From Paraburkholderia nodosa DSM 21604 (GTDB lineage Bacteria; Pseudomonadota; Gammaproteobacteria; Burkholderiales; Burkholderiaceae), in assembly GCF_000519185.1 (NCBI RefSeq), contig NZ_JAFA01000037.1, positions 101 through 64,100 on the forward strand: DNA of 64,000 bases, read 5' to 3'. The notes under the pieces were generated by a model. It saw only the letters and a list, made by a program, of their open reading frames with translations. It made no database searches and had not been told where the DNA came from. Positions within the stretch are counted from its first letter, which is position 1. The number at the start of each line of letters is the position of its first letter. Below are positions 25,817-34,679 of this stretch, in pieces. Made by a program: the position numbers and the translations under genes.

Positions 25817-28003
25817 TTACCCCCGGCTCCGGTATTGCTGGATCGCCTTCAGGCTCGTGTCGAGCGTGGGCAGCGTGACGGCGGCCGAGCCGTCGTTTAC
25901 TTCCTTGAGCAGCTCGCGCACGGTTTGCGTGTCTTTCGACGCGCCGTCGAAGTAGCGCGCGAGCGTGGCGTCGGCGGCCGCGAGGTCGGACTTGAGCGTG
26001 TCCTGATTGCGCGAGAGCAGCGAGAGGCGCGCCGAAAGCAGACGCAGCTTCAGGTTCTGGCGCACGAAATAGCCTTGATCGGGCGAAACGAGCATGGCGT
26101 CCGCGTTGTCGATGCGGCGCACCTGCACGAGGCTCGTGATCTGCTTGCCCACGCCGTCGACGAACGTGTCGATCCACACCTTCCATTTCGGCTGGTTGGT
26201 CGCCGCGGCAACCTGGGCGATATCGGCGGGCTGTGCAGCCTCCGGCTTCGTATGCGCGACGATCGCCTCACCCGAAAGCGGCAGCGAGTCGATCTGGCCG
26301 AGCGCGGTGTCGAGCTTGATGGCGAGACCCGTGAGGTCGGTCGACGGCGCGGCCTTGAGCTTGTCGATGTCCTGCGCGATCGCCTTGCGCACGGCGATGG
26401 CCTGCGCGTTGTCGGAGGCGGCAAGGCGCGTGTCGGCGCTTTGCAGCGCGAACAGCGCGAGCTGCGTGTTGCCCGTGAGCTGGAGCTGTTCGCTCGCGCT
26501 CGACAGCATCTGGCCGACTTCGGCGAGCGTCCAGTCGTCGCGGCTCTTCGACAGATCGGCGTATTGCTGCGCGAGCGCCTGCTGCGAATTCTGCGCGTCG
26601 GCGATCTTGCCTTCGAGCTGGGCGATCTGCTTGTCGATCTGCTGTGAGCCTGCCGCGACCTGGTCGGCGCGTGCGCGCAACGCGGCGGTCTGCTGCTCGC
26701 TTGCCTGCTGGCGTTGAATGGCCTGCATGCCGAGGTTGTCGACCTTGCGATTGAGGAGATAGCCGCCTGCGCCCGAGCCCGCCGCGACCAGCACCAGGAC
26801 GAGCCACAGCAGCGCCGTGCCCGCGCCGCGGCGCCCGTTGCCCGCGCCCGGCGGCGGCGTCAGCGGCGCGGAAGACCCCGCGCCCGACGACGCATACGAA
26901 GGCCGCGCCGATGCGCTGCCCGATGCCGACGCGCTGCTGGAAACCGCCGCCCCCGTGGTGACGGCGCCCTGGTTTGCTGTGCTGCTTGAGTTGTTCGAAT
27001 CTGTCATGCGTGGGTTGGCCGGCGCCTGGGCCGGAGTGTTCTGAACCGGTTGAACAACGGAAGAAGCGAGGCCTAGCAGCGTCTCGACGATGCGTACGTC
27101 GCCCGCGCCGGACACCGTAATCCTATCAAAACCCATTGAGCGCGCCGTCTCGGCGATCCGCGGGTGGGGCGCGACGAGCGGCGCGTGACGCAGCTCGACG
27201 ATCTCGCCCGCCGTGAGGTGCTCGCGCGCGAGTTCGTCGAGGTTGCGCACGCCCTCTGAGCTCGTGACGAGCCACGCGTGCGGCGCGCCTTCGAGCAGCG
27301 CATGCACCTGGGTCCAGGCGGCGATGGGCGGCTCGGGCACGACACGGCGGTAAGCCGCCACGGTCTCCACCTCGGCGCCCGCTTCGCGCAGACGCTCGGC
27401 GAGCCACTCGCGGCCGCCGTCGCCGCGCACAATCAGGACACGCTTGCCCGCAAACGCGTCCACGCCGAAGGTCGTTTCGAGCGCCGCGTAGAGCGACTCC
27501 GAATCGAAGCGCGCGGCCTCTTCTTCCCCCACGCCCGAAGGGCTCACCACACGATGCTCGGGTGCCGCCACGCCGTGCCGCTCGAGCGCGGCCACGCTCG
27601 CCGGGCCGACCACGGCCACGGGCAACGCAGGCGGCCAGATCGAGGACACCGCGGCATAGCACGCGAACGCGCGATCGACGGCGTTCGGCGAAACGAACAC
27701 GACGAGCGCATAACGTTCGAGCGCGCCGAGCGCGGCGCGCAACGGCGCGTCGTCGGTCACGGGCGCAATGGAGATGAGCGGGAAGTCGAGCGTGCGCATG
27801 CCGTGCTGCGCGAGTTGCCCGGCGAGACCATCCGACTGACCGGCCGGCCGGGTAATGACGACGGTGAACGGTGTGCCGCCACCATGGCTGTTATCGCCGC
27901 TCGACGGTGACGCGCGCTTCGCGCCAGTGGAGGCGTCGCCCGGGCCACCCCACTCGTCGGGCTGGCCGGCTTTACCGTACGGTTGCCAGGAGCCGGCCAT
28001 CAT
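25817..28003 (-). CDS. hemDX: Fused uroporphyrinogen-III synthase HemD / membrane protein HemX
   Basis: 728 residues. The HemD part (about 44-310; begins TPFTVVITRPAGQSDGLAGQ) cyclises hydroxymethylbilane to uroporphyrinogen III. A Ser/Ala/Pro-rich linker (about 311-385) leads to one membrane helix (about 390-412), a Gln-rich coiled coil (about 415-470) and the HemX region to the C-terminus. The start at 28003 makes an ATGA overlap with the hemC stop, so the genes are translationally coupled. An internal Met at residue 333 (MTDSNN, start 27007) could yield HemX alone. An open frame extending upstream into hemC is a shadow. The fusion keeps HemD tethered to the inner membrane. Confidence 0.9.
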   Translation of the reverse strand: MMAGSWQPYGKAGQPDEWGGPGDASTGAKRASPSSGDNSHGGGTPFTVVITRPAGQSDGLAGQLAQHGMRTLDFPLISIAPVTDDAPLRAALGALERYALVVFVSPNAVDRAFACYAAVSSIWPPALPVAVVGPASVAALERHGVAAPEHRVVSPSGVGEEEAARFDSESLYAALETTFGVDAFAGKRVLIVRGDGGREWLAERLREAGAEVETVAAYRRVVPEPPIAAWTQVHALLEGAPHAWLVTSSEGVRNLDELAREHLTAGEIVELRHAPLVAPHPRIAETARSMGFDRITVSGAGDVRIVETLLGLASSVVQPVQNTPAQAPANPRMTDSNNSSSTANQGAVTTGAAVSSSASASGSASARPSYASSGAGSSAPLTPPPGAGNGRRGAGTALLWLVLVLVAAGSGAGGYLLNRKVDNLGMQAIQRQQASEQQTAALRARADQVAAGSQQIDKQIAQLEGKIADAQNSQQALAQQYADLSKSRDDWTLAEVGQMLSSASEQLQLTGNTQLALFALQSADTRLAASDNAQAIAVRKAIAQDIDKLKAAPSTDLTGLAIKLDTALGQIDSLPLSGEAIVAHTKPEAAQPADIAQVAAATNQPKWKVWIDTFVDGVGKQITSLVQVRRIDNADAMLVSPDQGYFVRQNLKLRLLSARLSLLSRNQDTLKSDLAAADATLARYFDGASKDTQTVRELLKEVNDGSAAVTLPTLDTSLKAIQQYRSRG

Positions 28004-29052
28004 CTGGAGGCCGGGCCTTCGCCCGCGCCGGTTGGGTTCTGGGTGGCGGCGCCCTTGGCGGGCGCCGCATTCGGACCATCGGCAGCCTGAGCCGCGTCCG
28101 CGAGTGCGCGCACGATCTCGAGCGCGCCCTGCGCGATGAGGTCGTCGGCAACGCGGCGGCCGAGCGCCATGGCATCGTCGACCGTGGACGCCGCGGCGGC
28201 CTCCTGCGCGGCGAGCACGCGGCTCGCGTCGGGCGTGGCGATCGTGCCGCGCAACGCAAGCTTGCCGTCGTGCCACTGCGCGTAGGCCGCGAGCGGCACC
28301 GTGCAGCTGCCGCCCAGTGCGCGCGAAACCATACGCTCGGCTTCGACGGCCTTCGCGGTGGCGTCGTCGTGCAGCGGCGCGAGCCAGGCGGCGATATCGG
28401 CGCGATCGGCGCGGATCTCGATGCCGAGCGCGCCCTGGCCCGCCGCCGGCAGGCTGTCCTCGGGCTCGATGAGCGCGCGGATACGCGCGCCGAGGCCAAG
28501 GCGCTTCAAGCCCGCAGCCGCGAGGATGATGGCCGCGTAATCGCCGCGGTCGAGCTTGGCGAGGCGCGTGTCGAGATTGCCGCGCAACGGCTTCACGTCG
28601 AGATGCGGATAGCGCGCGCGGATCATCGACTCGCGGCGCAGACTCGACGTGCCCACCACGCTGCCCGCCGGCAACGCGGCGAGCGAGTCGTAGTCGTTCG
28701 AGACGAACGCGTCGCGCGGGTCCTCGCGCTCCATGATGGCCGCGAGCGTGAAGCCTTCGGGCAACTCCATCGGCACGTCCTTGAGCGAGTGCACGGCGAG
28801 ATCGGCGCGGCCCTCGGCCAGCGCCTGCTCCAGTTCCTTCACGAAAAGACCCTTGCCGCCCACCTTCGAGAGCGTGCGGTCGAGAATTTGATCGCCGCGT
28901 GTCGTCATTCCAACAATTTTCACGTCGCAGGCTGGATATAATTTGTGCAGCGCAGCTTGCACATGCTCGGCCTGCCACATCGCGAGGCGGCTCTCCCGCG
29001 AAGCGATCACCAGGGTGTTGGGCATGGGCGCGGATAACGTCTCGGAGTTCAT
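28000..29052 (-). CDS. hemC: Porphobilinogen deaminase (hydroxymethylbilane synthase)
   Basis: Joins four porphobilinogen units into hydroxymethylbilane, the substrate of HemD encoded next. 350 residues. The N-terminus carries VIASRESRLAMWQAEHV; active-site Asp lies in HSLKDVPMELPEGF; the dipyrromethane cofactor Cys lies in ALGGSCTVPLAAYA. The C-terminus has an extra Ala/Pro-rich tail of about 30 residues (AAPAKGAATQNPTG) compared with E. coli. Start at 29052 chosen; MPNTL at 29025 is an alternative, and neither has a strong ribosome-binding site. First gene of the heme operon, divergent from ppc. Confidence 0.93.
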   Translation of the reverse strand: MNSETLSAPMPNTLVIASRESRLAMWQAEHVQAALHKLYPACDVKIVGMTTRGDQILDRTLSKVGGKGLFVKELEQALAEGRADLAVHSLKDVPMELPEGFTLAAIMEREDPRDAFVSNDYDSLAALPAGSVVGTSSLRRESMIRARYPHLDVKPLRGNLDTRLAKLDRGDYAAIILAAAGLKRLGLGARIRALIEPEDSLPAAGQGALGIEIRADRADIAAWLAPLHDDATAKAVEAERMVSRALGGSCTVPLAAYAQWHDGKLALRGTIATPDASRVLAAQEAAAASTVDDAMALGRRVADDLIAQGALEIVRALADAAQAADGPNAAPAKGAATQNPTGAGEGPASR

Positions 29053-29587
29053 GGCAAGTACATCGAATGACGGGATGAAAAAGCAGGATCGGATAACAGG
29101 CAATGTTAGCACGCGCCCTTTTTACCGCCTCCCCGCAGGGACAGGCTTAAAAGGCGCGGGCGGCGGCAAGGAAGAGACTCAGGCGTTGCAGCGGCACCTA
29201 CTGTATCCATCGTAGGCAATTCGGTACGCAATGCGCCGCGAGCCCGGCCAGCAGCGATACGCCATGCGCACGGCGGCCCGAAGAGGCTGCGTGACTGGCG
29301 CGCGTCTGGCACGTGTGCGGCCCGCGCGGCCCCGGCTATCGCCGCGGCGCCGCTTCGGCTTGCGCTCGCCCTCGCAGCGGCGCACTCTCCAGCAAGGCCT
29401 GCACCCGGCGCACCGCCATTGGCGAGGCGCGCCGCCTCTGCCCTATCCGCACGGCTCGCACAGGGTGGCACCTTCCACCCTCTCCAGGTTGCACCCGCAG
29501 TACACGGCCCGGCACGCGCCGCGGCCATGCAGTTGGCAGTTCTCCGACTAACCTGCCCATATCCTGGCAAGCCTCAAGGAAAACATC
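29053..29587. other. Divergent intergenic region hemC-ppc
   Basis: 535 bases without a recognisable gene. Short open frames are Arg/Ala/Pro-rich shadows. On the minus strand a TAACAT hexamer (29103-29108) may be the hemC -10. No riboswitch or RNA gene was recognised. Confidence 0.5.
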
Positions 29588-32500
29588 GTGAAGTCTTCAG
29601 GCTCGGCGCGCGCAGAGCGCCGCAACACCGCATCGCAGAACGCAACTTCGAAGGCCGCATCGGCCACGCCGTCCACGAAACCGGCGAAAACGACGAAGAC
29701 CACGAAGACCACGAAATCCACGACGACCCAACCGGCCGCCGAGGCTGTCAAGGCGGCGATAACGCCGAAGGCCGCAAAAGCGACGAAGGCCACGCAGGCG
29801 GCGAAGGCTCCGAAAGCGCCCGCCGGCGCCTCGCGCAATGGCCGCGCCCGCGACGACAAGGACCAGCCGCTCTTCGAAGACATCCGGTACCTGGGGCGCC
29901 TGCTCGGCGAAGTGCTGCGCGAGCAGGAAGGCGACGCCGTGTTCGACGTCGTGGAAACCATTCGTCAGACCGCCGTGCGCTTTCGCCGCGAAGACGACAA
30001 CGCCGACGCGCTCGCGCTGGAAAAGCAGCTGCGCGCGCTCTCGCCCGAGCAGACCGTGAGCGTCGTGCGCGCGTTCAGCTACTTCTCGCATCTCGCGAAC
30101 ATCGCTGAAGATCGCCACCGCAACCGCCGCCGCCGCATTCACGACCTCGCGGGCTCGGCGCCGCAGGCGGGCACCATCGCGCATTCGCTCGAACGTCTCG
30201 CGCTTGCGGGCGCGGCCGCGACGCCGGTGCTCCAGCAGTTCTTCAACGACGCGCTGATCGTCCCCGTGCTCACCGCGCACCCCACGGAAGTGCAGCGCAA
30301 GAGCACGCTCGACTCGCAGCACGACATCGCGCGCCTGCTCGCCGAGCGCGACCAGCCGCTCACGCATCGCGAGCTCGAGCACAACGAGTTGCTCTTGCGT
30401 GCGCGCGTGACCTCGCTCTGGCAAACGCGCATGCTGCGCGACTCGCGCCTGAGCGTGGGCGACGAAATCGAAAACGCGCTTTCGTATTACCACACGACCT
30501 TCCTCACCGAGATCCCGGCGCTCTACAGCGAGATCGAAACGCAGCTGAAGGAGCACGGTCTTTCGGCGCGCCTGCCTGCTTTCTTCCAGATGGGCAGCTG
30601 GATCGGCGGCGACCGCGACGGCAACCCGAACGTCACCGCCGCGACGCTCGAAGAAGCAAGCGAGCGCCAGGCGCAGGTGATCCTGCAGCATTACCTCGAC
30701 GAAGTGCACCGCCTCGGCGCCGAGCTTTCGGTGTCGAACCTGCTCGCGGGCGCAAGCGATGAATTGAAGGCGCTGGCCGAAGCCTCGCCCGACCAGTCGC
30801 CGCACCGCGTGGACGAGCCCTATCGCCGCGCGCTGATCGGCGTGTACACGCGCCTCGCCGCGAGCGCGCGCGTGCGTCTGGGCGAAGGCGTGGTGGCCGT
30901 GCGCAGCGCGGGCCGCAACGCCGCGCCCGTGCGCGCCAAGCCCTATGCCGATGCGGACGAGTTCTCGCGCGACCTGCATATCCTGATGGATTCGCTCGCC
31001 GAGCATCACGGCGCGTCGCTCGCCACCACGCGGCTTGCGCCGCTCATGCGCGCCGTCGACGTGTTCGGCTTCCATCTCGCCTCGATCGATCTACGCCAGA
31101 GCTCGGACATCCACGAAGCCGTGATTACGGAGCTGCTCGCGCGCGCCGGCGTCGAAGCCGACTATGCGGAGCTTTCCGAAGAAGACAAGCAGATCGTGCT
31201 GCTCGCGCAGCTCGCCGACCCGCGCACGCTGCGCTCGCCGTACCTCGACTATTCGGACCTCGTGAAGAGCGAGCTGGGCGTGCTCGAAATGGCGCGCGTC
31301 ACGCGCGAGAAGTTCGGCGCGCGCGCGGTGCGCAACTACATCATCTCGCACACCGAAACGGTTTCCGACCTGCTCGAAGTGCTGCTGCTGCAGAAGGAAA
31401 CCGGCCTCATGGGCGGACGCCTCGGCCACGCGGAAGACCCCGCGAAGGCCGCGCTGATGGTGATCCCGCTCTTCGAGACGATCCCCGACTTGCGCCACGC
31501 GCCGGGCATCATGCGCGACCTGCTCGCGCTGCCGGGCATCGACGGCATTGTCGAGCACCAGGGCAACGAGCAGGAAATCATGCTCGGCTACTCGGACAGC
31601 AACAAGGACGGCGGCTTCCTCACCTCGAACTGGGAGCTGTACCGCGCGGAGCTGGCGCTCGTCGCGCTGTACAAGCAGCGCGGCATCACGCTGCGTCTGT
31701 TCCACGGCCGCGGCGGCACGGTGGGCCGCGGCGGCGGCCCGACCTACAACGCGATCCTCTCGCAGCCCCCGGGCACGGTGGAAGGCCAGATCCGTCTGAC
31801 CGAGCAGGGCGAAGTCATCGCGAGCAAGTTCGGCAATCCGGAGATCGGCCGCCGCAACCTCGAAACGGTGATCGCCGCGACGCTCGAAGCGACGCTGCTG
31901 CCGATGGGCGGGGCGAGCAGCGCACCCGATCAACTGCCCGCATTCGAAGAGACGATGCAGGCGCTCTCCGACGCCGCGATGGCCGCATACCGCTCGCTCG
32001 TCTACGAGACGCCGGGCTTCACCGACTACTTCTTCGCCTCCACGCCGATCACGGAAATCGCGGAGCTGAACATCGGCAGCCGTCCGGCCTCGCGCAAGCT
32101 GCAGGACCCGAAGAACCGCAAGATCGACGATCTGCGCGCGATTCCTTGGGGCTTCTCGTGGGGCCAGTGCCGCCTGCTGCTCACGGGCTGGTACGGCTTT
32201 GGCAGCGCGGTCGCCTCGTATCTCGACGATGCGGGCAGCGACGCCGAGCGCGCGCGCCGTCTTGCGATGTTCAAGAAGATGTACAAGACCTGGCCGTTCT
32301 TCTCGAACCTGCTCTCGAACATGGACATGACGCTCGCGAAGACCGACCTCGCGGTAGCCTCGCGCTACGCGCAGCTCGTCGCGGACAAGAAGCTGCGCAA
32401 GCTCGTGTTCGAGCGCATCGTGGCCGAATGGGAGCGCACGACGAAGGTGCTCGGCGAGATCACGGGTGCCTCCGCACGGCTCGCCGATAACCCGCTGCTC

Positions 32501-32662
32501 GCGCGTTCGATCAAGAACCGCTTCCCGTATCTCGATCCCCTGAATCACTTGCAGGTGGAACTGATCAAGCGCTATCGCGCCGGTGACCCGAGCCCGCGCG
32601 TGCGGCGCGGTATTCATCTGACGATCAACGGAATTGCGGCGGGGTTGCGCAATACGGGTTGA
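29588..32662 (+). CDS. ppc: Phosphoenolpyruvate carboxylase
   Basis: Anaplerotic enzyme: PEP plus bicarbonate to oxaloacetate. 1024 residues, about 93 longer at the N-terminus than E. coli Ppc, judged by the catalytic His231 (TAHPTEVQRKS) against His138. Other conserved blocks are FFQMGSWIGGDRDGNP, GYSDSNKDGGFLTSNW, FHGRGGTVGRGGGP and the C-terminal RNTG. The extra N-terminus (about 1-90) is rich in Lys, Thr and Ala (PAKTTKTTKTTKST, AAKATKATQAAKAPKAP), resembles histone-H1-like tails, and is encoded partly by 9-bp tandem repeats. A downstream start is possible, but the first convenient internal Met is past conserved sequence, so the extension is probably made. Confidence 0.94.
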   Translation: MKSSGSARAERRNTASQNATSKAASATPSTKPAKTTKTTKTTKSTTTQPAAEAVKAAITPKAAKATKATQAAKAPKAPAGASRNGRARDDKDQPLFEDIRYLGRLLGEVLREQEGDAVFDVVETIRQTAVRFRREDDNADALALEKQLRALSPEQTVSVVRAFSYFSHLANIAEDRHRNRRRRIHDLAGSAPQAGTIAHSLERLALAGAAATPVLQQFFNDALIVPVLTAHPTEVQRKSTLDSQHDIARLLAERDQPLTHRELEHNELLLRARVTSLWQTRMLRDSRLSVGDEIENALSYYHTTFLTEIPALYSEIETQLKEHGLSARLPAFFQMGSWIGGDRDGNPNVTAATLEEASERQAQVILQHYLDEVHRLGAELSVSNLLAGASDELKALAEASPDQSPHRVDEPYRRALIGVYTRLAASARVRLGEGVVAVRSAGRNAAPVRAKPYADADEFSRDLHILMDSLAEHHGASLATTRLAPLMRAVDVFGFHLASIDLRQSSDIHEAVITELLARAGVEADYAELSEEDKQIVLLAQLADPRTLRSPYLDYSDLVKSELGVLEMARVTREKFGARAVRNYIISHTETVSDLLEVLLLQKETGLMGGRLGHAEDPAKAALMVIPLFETIPDLRHAPGIMRDLLALPGIDGIVEHQGNEQEIMLGYSDSNKDGGFLTSNWELYRAELALVALYKQRGITLRLFHGRGGTVGRGGGPTYNAILSQPPGTVEGQIRLTEQGEVIASKFGNPEIGRRNLETVIAATLEATLLPMGGASSAPDQLPAFEETMQALSDAAMAAYRSLVYETPGFTDYFFASTPITEIAELNIGSRPASRKLQDPKNRKIDDLRAIPWGFSWGQCRLLLTGWYGFGSAVASYLDDAGSDAERARRLAMFKKMYKTWPFFSNLLSNMDMTLAKTDLAVASRYAQLVADKKLRKLVFERIVAEWERTTKVLGEITGASARLADNPLLARSIKNRFPYLDPLNHLQVELIKRYRAGDPSPRVRRGIHLTINGIAAGLRNTG
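29693..29728 (+). repeat. In-frame 9-bp tandem repeat in ppc
   Basis: ACGAAGACC at 29693 and 29702, then variants ACGAAATCC (29711) and ACGACGACC (29720). They encode the Lys-Thr-Thr-type repeats of the N-terminal extension. Confidence 0.75.
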
Positions 32663-32685
32663 GCGTTCGCGCTGCGCTCATGTGC

Positions 32686-32723
32686 AAACGGCGTCGTGCC
32701 CTCGCGGTCACGACGCCGTTTTT
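32686..32723 (+). terminator. Rho-independent terminator of ppc
   Basis: AAACGGCGTCGTG (32686-32698) pairs with CACGACGCCGTTT (32709-32721), then TT. Confidence 0.85.
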
Positions 32724-32741
32724 GATTGCCTCAGGTGCGCG

Positions 32742-33506
32742 TCAATCGCGCCGCGTCGCCTCGATCATCAGCGCATCGAGCTTGAACGACAAATCGCTCT
32801 GCACATCGAAGTATTGCCGCACTTCATCGGGCGCGCGTTCCCACATCGAGCGGATCGCCGTCACGCGCTCCGGAGGCGTACGCATGCGCGTCACCCACGA
32901 ATCGAAGTCGAGCGCGATGCGCCAGCGCTCGCTCACCTTCGCGTCGAAGCCGGCCGCGTCGAGCATCGCGAGCCACTCGTCGGCGCGGTAGTCGCGAATG
33001 TGCGACGCATCGCGCAACAGTTCGATCGCCTGAATATGCGTGTCGTAAAGCGGATCGTCGATGCCCGCGATGTCGATGAACTTCAGCCGGCCGCCCGGCT
33101 TGAGCACGCGGTGCACTTCGGCCAGCGCCTGCGGCACGTCGCGCCAGTGGTGCGCGCTCATGCGGCTAACGGCCCAGTTGAAGCTCGCGTCGGCGAACGG
33201 CAGCGTTTCCGCCGCGCCCTGCTGTGCGCGCACCGTCGTCAAGCCACGCGCCTTCGCGGCGGCTTCGACCGTGGCCAGCATCTGCGGGGCGATGTCGTAG
33301 GCGACGACTTCGCGCACGTGCGGCGCCACGGCAAAGCTCGCGTGGCCTGCGCCGCAGCCCATGTCCAGCACCGTCGCATTGCCGCAGGTGGCCGCGAAGG
33401 TCGCGGCGAGGTTCTCCAGATCCGCGCCGCTCGCGTGGACCTGGCTCGTGAGGTAGGCGGCGGCGGTCGAGCCGAATGCGTCGGCGACCTGATCGTGATG
33501 CTTCAT
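32742..33506 (-). CDS. Class I SAM-dependent methyltransferase
   Basis: 254-residue cytosolic methyltransferase of the UbiE/YcgJ-like small-molecule group. Motif I is VLDMGCGAGHAS, the acidic SAM ligand lies in VVAYDIAPQML, the post-motif block is AETLPFADASFNWAVSRMSAHH, and the RVLKPGGRLKFIDI strand follows. Substrate unknown. It is divergent from an MmyB-type regulator gene with a palindromic site in the 200-base gap, suggesting that the regulator controls it. Confidence 0.88.
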   Translation of the reverse strand: MKHHDQVADAFGSTAAAYLTSQVHASGADLENLAATFAATCGNATVLDMGCGAGHASFAVAPHVREVVAYDIAPQMLATVEAAAKARGLTTVRAQQGAAETLPFADASFNWAVSRMSAHHWRDVPQALAEVHRVLKPGGRLKFIDIAGIDDPLYDTHIQAIELLRDASHIRDYRADEWLAMLDAAGFDAKVSERWRIALDFDSWVTRMRTPPERVTAIRSMWERAPDEVRQYFDVQSDLSFKLDALMIEATRRD

Positions 33507-33633
33507 CGCATGCTCCTTTTTGCGGGTTCTGATGCGGCTCGTTATGTAGGGCGCGAAGCGGCGAGCGCTGCGCGCCGCGGCTTCTGCAATCTCCGGGCTG
33601 GCTGACGTGGCGGCCCGTCGCTGCGTCAGACGC

Positions 33634-33663
33634 TACAATAGAGGCCGTTTTGTACCAGTACAA
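33634..33663 (+). promoter_or_regulatory. Promoter and palindromic operator of the MmyB-type regulator
   Basis: TACAAT at 33634-33639 is a consensus-like -10. Immediately downstream, TTGTAC-CA-GTACAA (33650-33663) is a perfect 6-bp inverted repeat that would cover about +4 to +17, a position suited to repression. Confidence 0.5.
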
Positions 33664-33706
33664 GTTAAGCGATTATTCTGGTATCGCCGCCACTAGCCCC
33701 ACGCCC

Positions 33707-34540
33707 ATGAGCCTCGACACGCCCTCCTCGGGATCGCCTTCCGCCGCCGCCGGCAAAACCCTCGACGCGACACCCGCCCGCGCGCTGGGTGAATTCATCC
33801 GCGCCCATCGCGAGCGTCTTTCGCCCGCGGAGGTCGGCCTGCCGCCGGGCCCGCGCCGCCGCACACCGGGCCTGCGCCGCGAGGAAGTCGCGCAGTTGTG
33901 CGGCGTGAGCCCGACCTGGTACACGTGGATCGAGCAGGGCCGCCCCGTTTCGGCCTCGGCGGACGCGCTCGCGCGCATCGCCGTCGCGCTGCGGCTCTCG
34001 CGCGCCGAGCGCGCCTACCTGTTCGAACTGGCCGCGCAGCGCGACCCCGCCGAGCCCGATCCGGCCACCGCCGCGGACGCGCCCGCCACGCTGCTGCAAA
34101 CGGTGAAGCTCGTGGACGCCCCCGCCTACGTGCTCGACCGCCAGTGGACCGCGCTCGCCTGGAACGCGCATGCGGCGGACCTCTTCACGGGCTGGCTCGA
34201 CGGCGAGCACGACCGCAACCTGCTGCGCTTCACGTTCACCGAGCCGCTCGGGCGCGAGCTGATTCTCGACTGGGAAACGCGCGCGCGGCGCCTGGCCGCC
34301 GAGTTCCGCGCCGACTCGATTCGCCACCTGAACGACGCGCCCACGCGCGCGCTGATCGACTCGCTGATCGCCGCGAGCGACGAGTTCGCGCGCTTCTGGG
34401 CCTCGCAGGACGTGTTCGAGCGCGAGGGCGGCCGGCGCGAGTTCAACCACCCGCGCCACGGCCGCATCGCCTACGACCAGATCACCTTCAAGCCCGCGCA
34501 CCGCGAAGATCTCAAGCTCGTGGTGCTGGTGCGGCTCTGA
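33707..34540 (+). CDS. HTH regulator with MmyB-like ligand-binding domain
   Basis: 277-residue transcription factor. An XRE-type helix-turn-helix at about 28-90 has the family block RRRTPGLRREEVAQLCGVSPTWYTWIEQGR. The MmyB-like domain at about 110-270, often proposed to bind a fatty acid or other small ligand, includes the VDAPAYVLDRQWTALAWN signature. The start ATG 33707 precedes the conserved DNA-binding block; a TTG at 33650 lies within the palindrome and is unlikely. Such regulators commonly control a divergently transcribed enzyme gene; here that is the methyltransferase. Confidence 0.88.
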   Translation: MSLDTPSSGSPSAAAGKTLDATPARALGEFIRAHRERLSPAEVGLPPGPRRRTPGLRREEVAQLCGVSPTWYTWIEQGRPVSASADALARIAVALRLSRAERAYLFELAAQRDPAEPDPATAADAPATLLQTVKLVDAPAYVLDRQWTALAWNAHAADLFTGWLDGEHDRNLLRFTFTEPLGRELILDWETRARRLAAEFRADSIRHLNDAPTRALIDSLIAASDEFARFWASQDVFEREGGRREFNHPRHGRIAYDQITFKPAHREDLKLVVLVRL

Positions 34541-34679
34541 GCGGCGCGGGCCGCCTGGCGGCGTTGCGGCAGACCGCCGATGTTAAAATTGTGATCTTTC
34601 CCGCCGTGCTTGACGCAATGCAGCGCAATGCGCCGCGCGGCACGCCTTCTCACCGCTTGCTCGTTCACGCCCCATCACC

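Noticed and set aside
28004..28978. Upstream continuation of the hemDX reading frame into hemC
   Set aside because: The HemD family sequence starts after residue 43 of the chosen protein and the ATGA overlap with hemC gives a natural start; the extra part is the off-frame copy of hemC.
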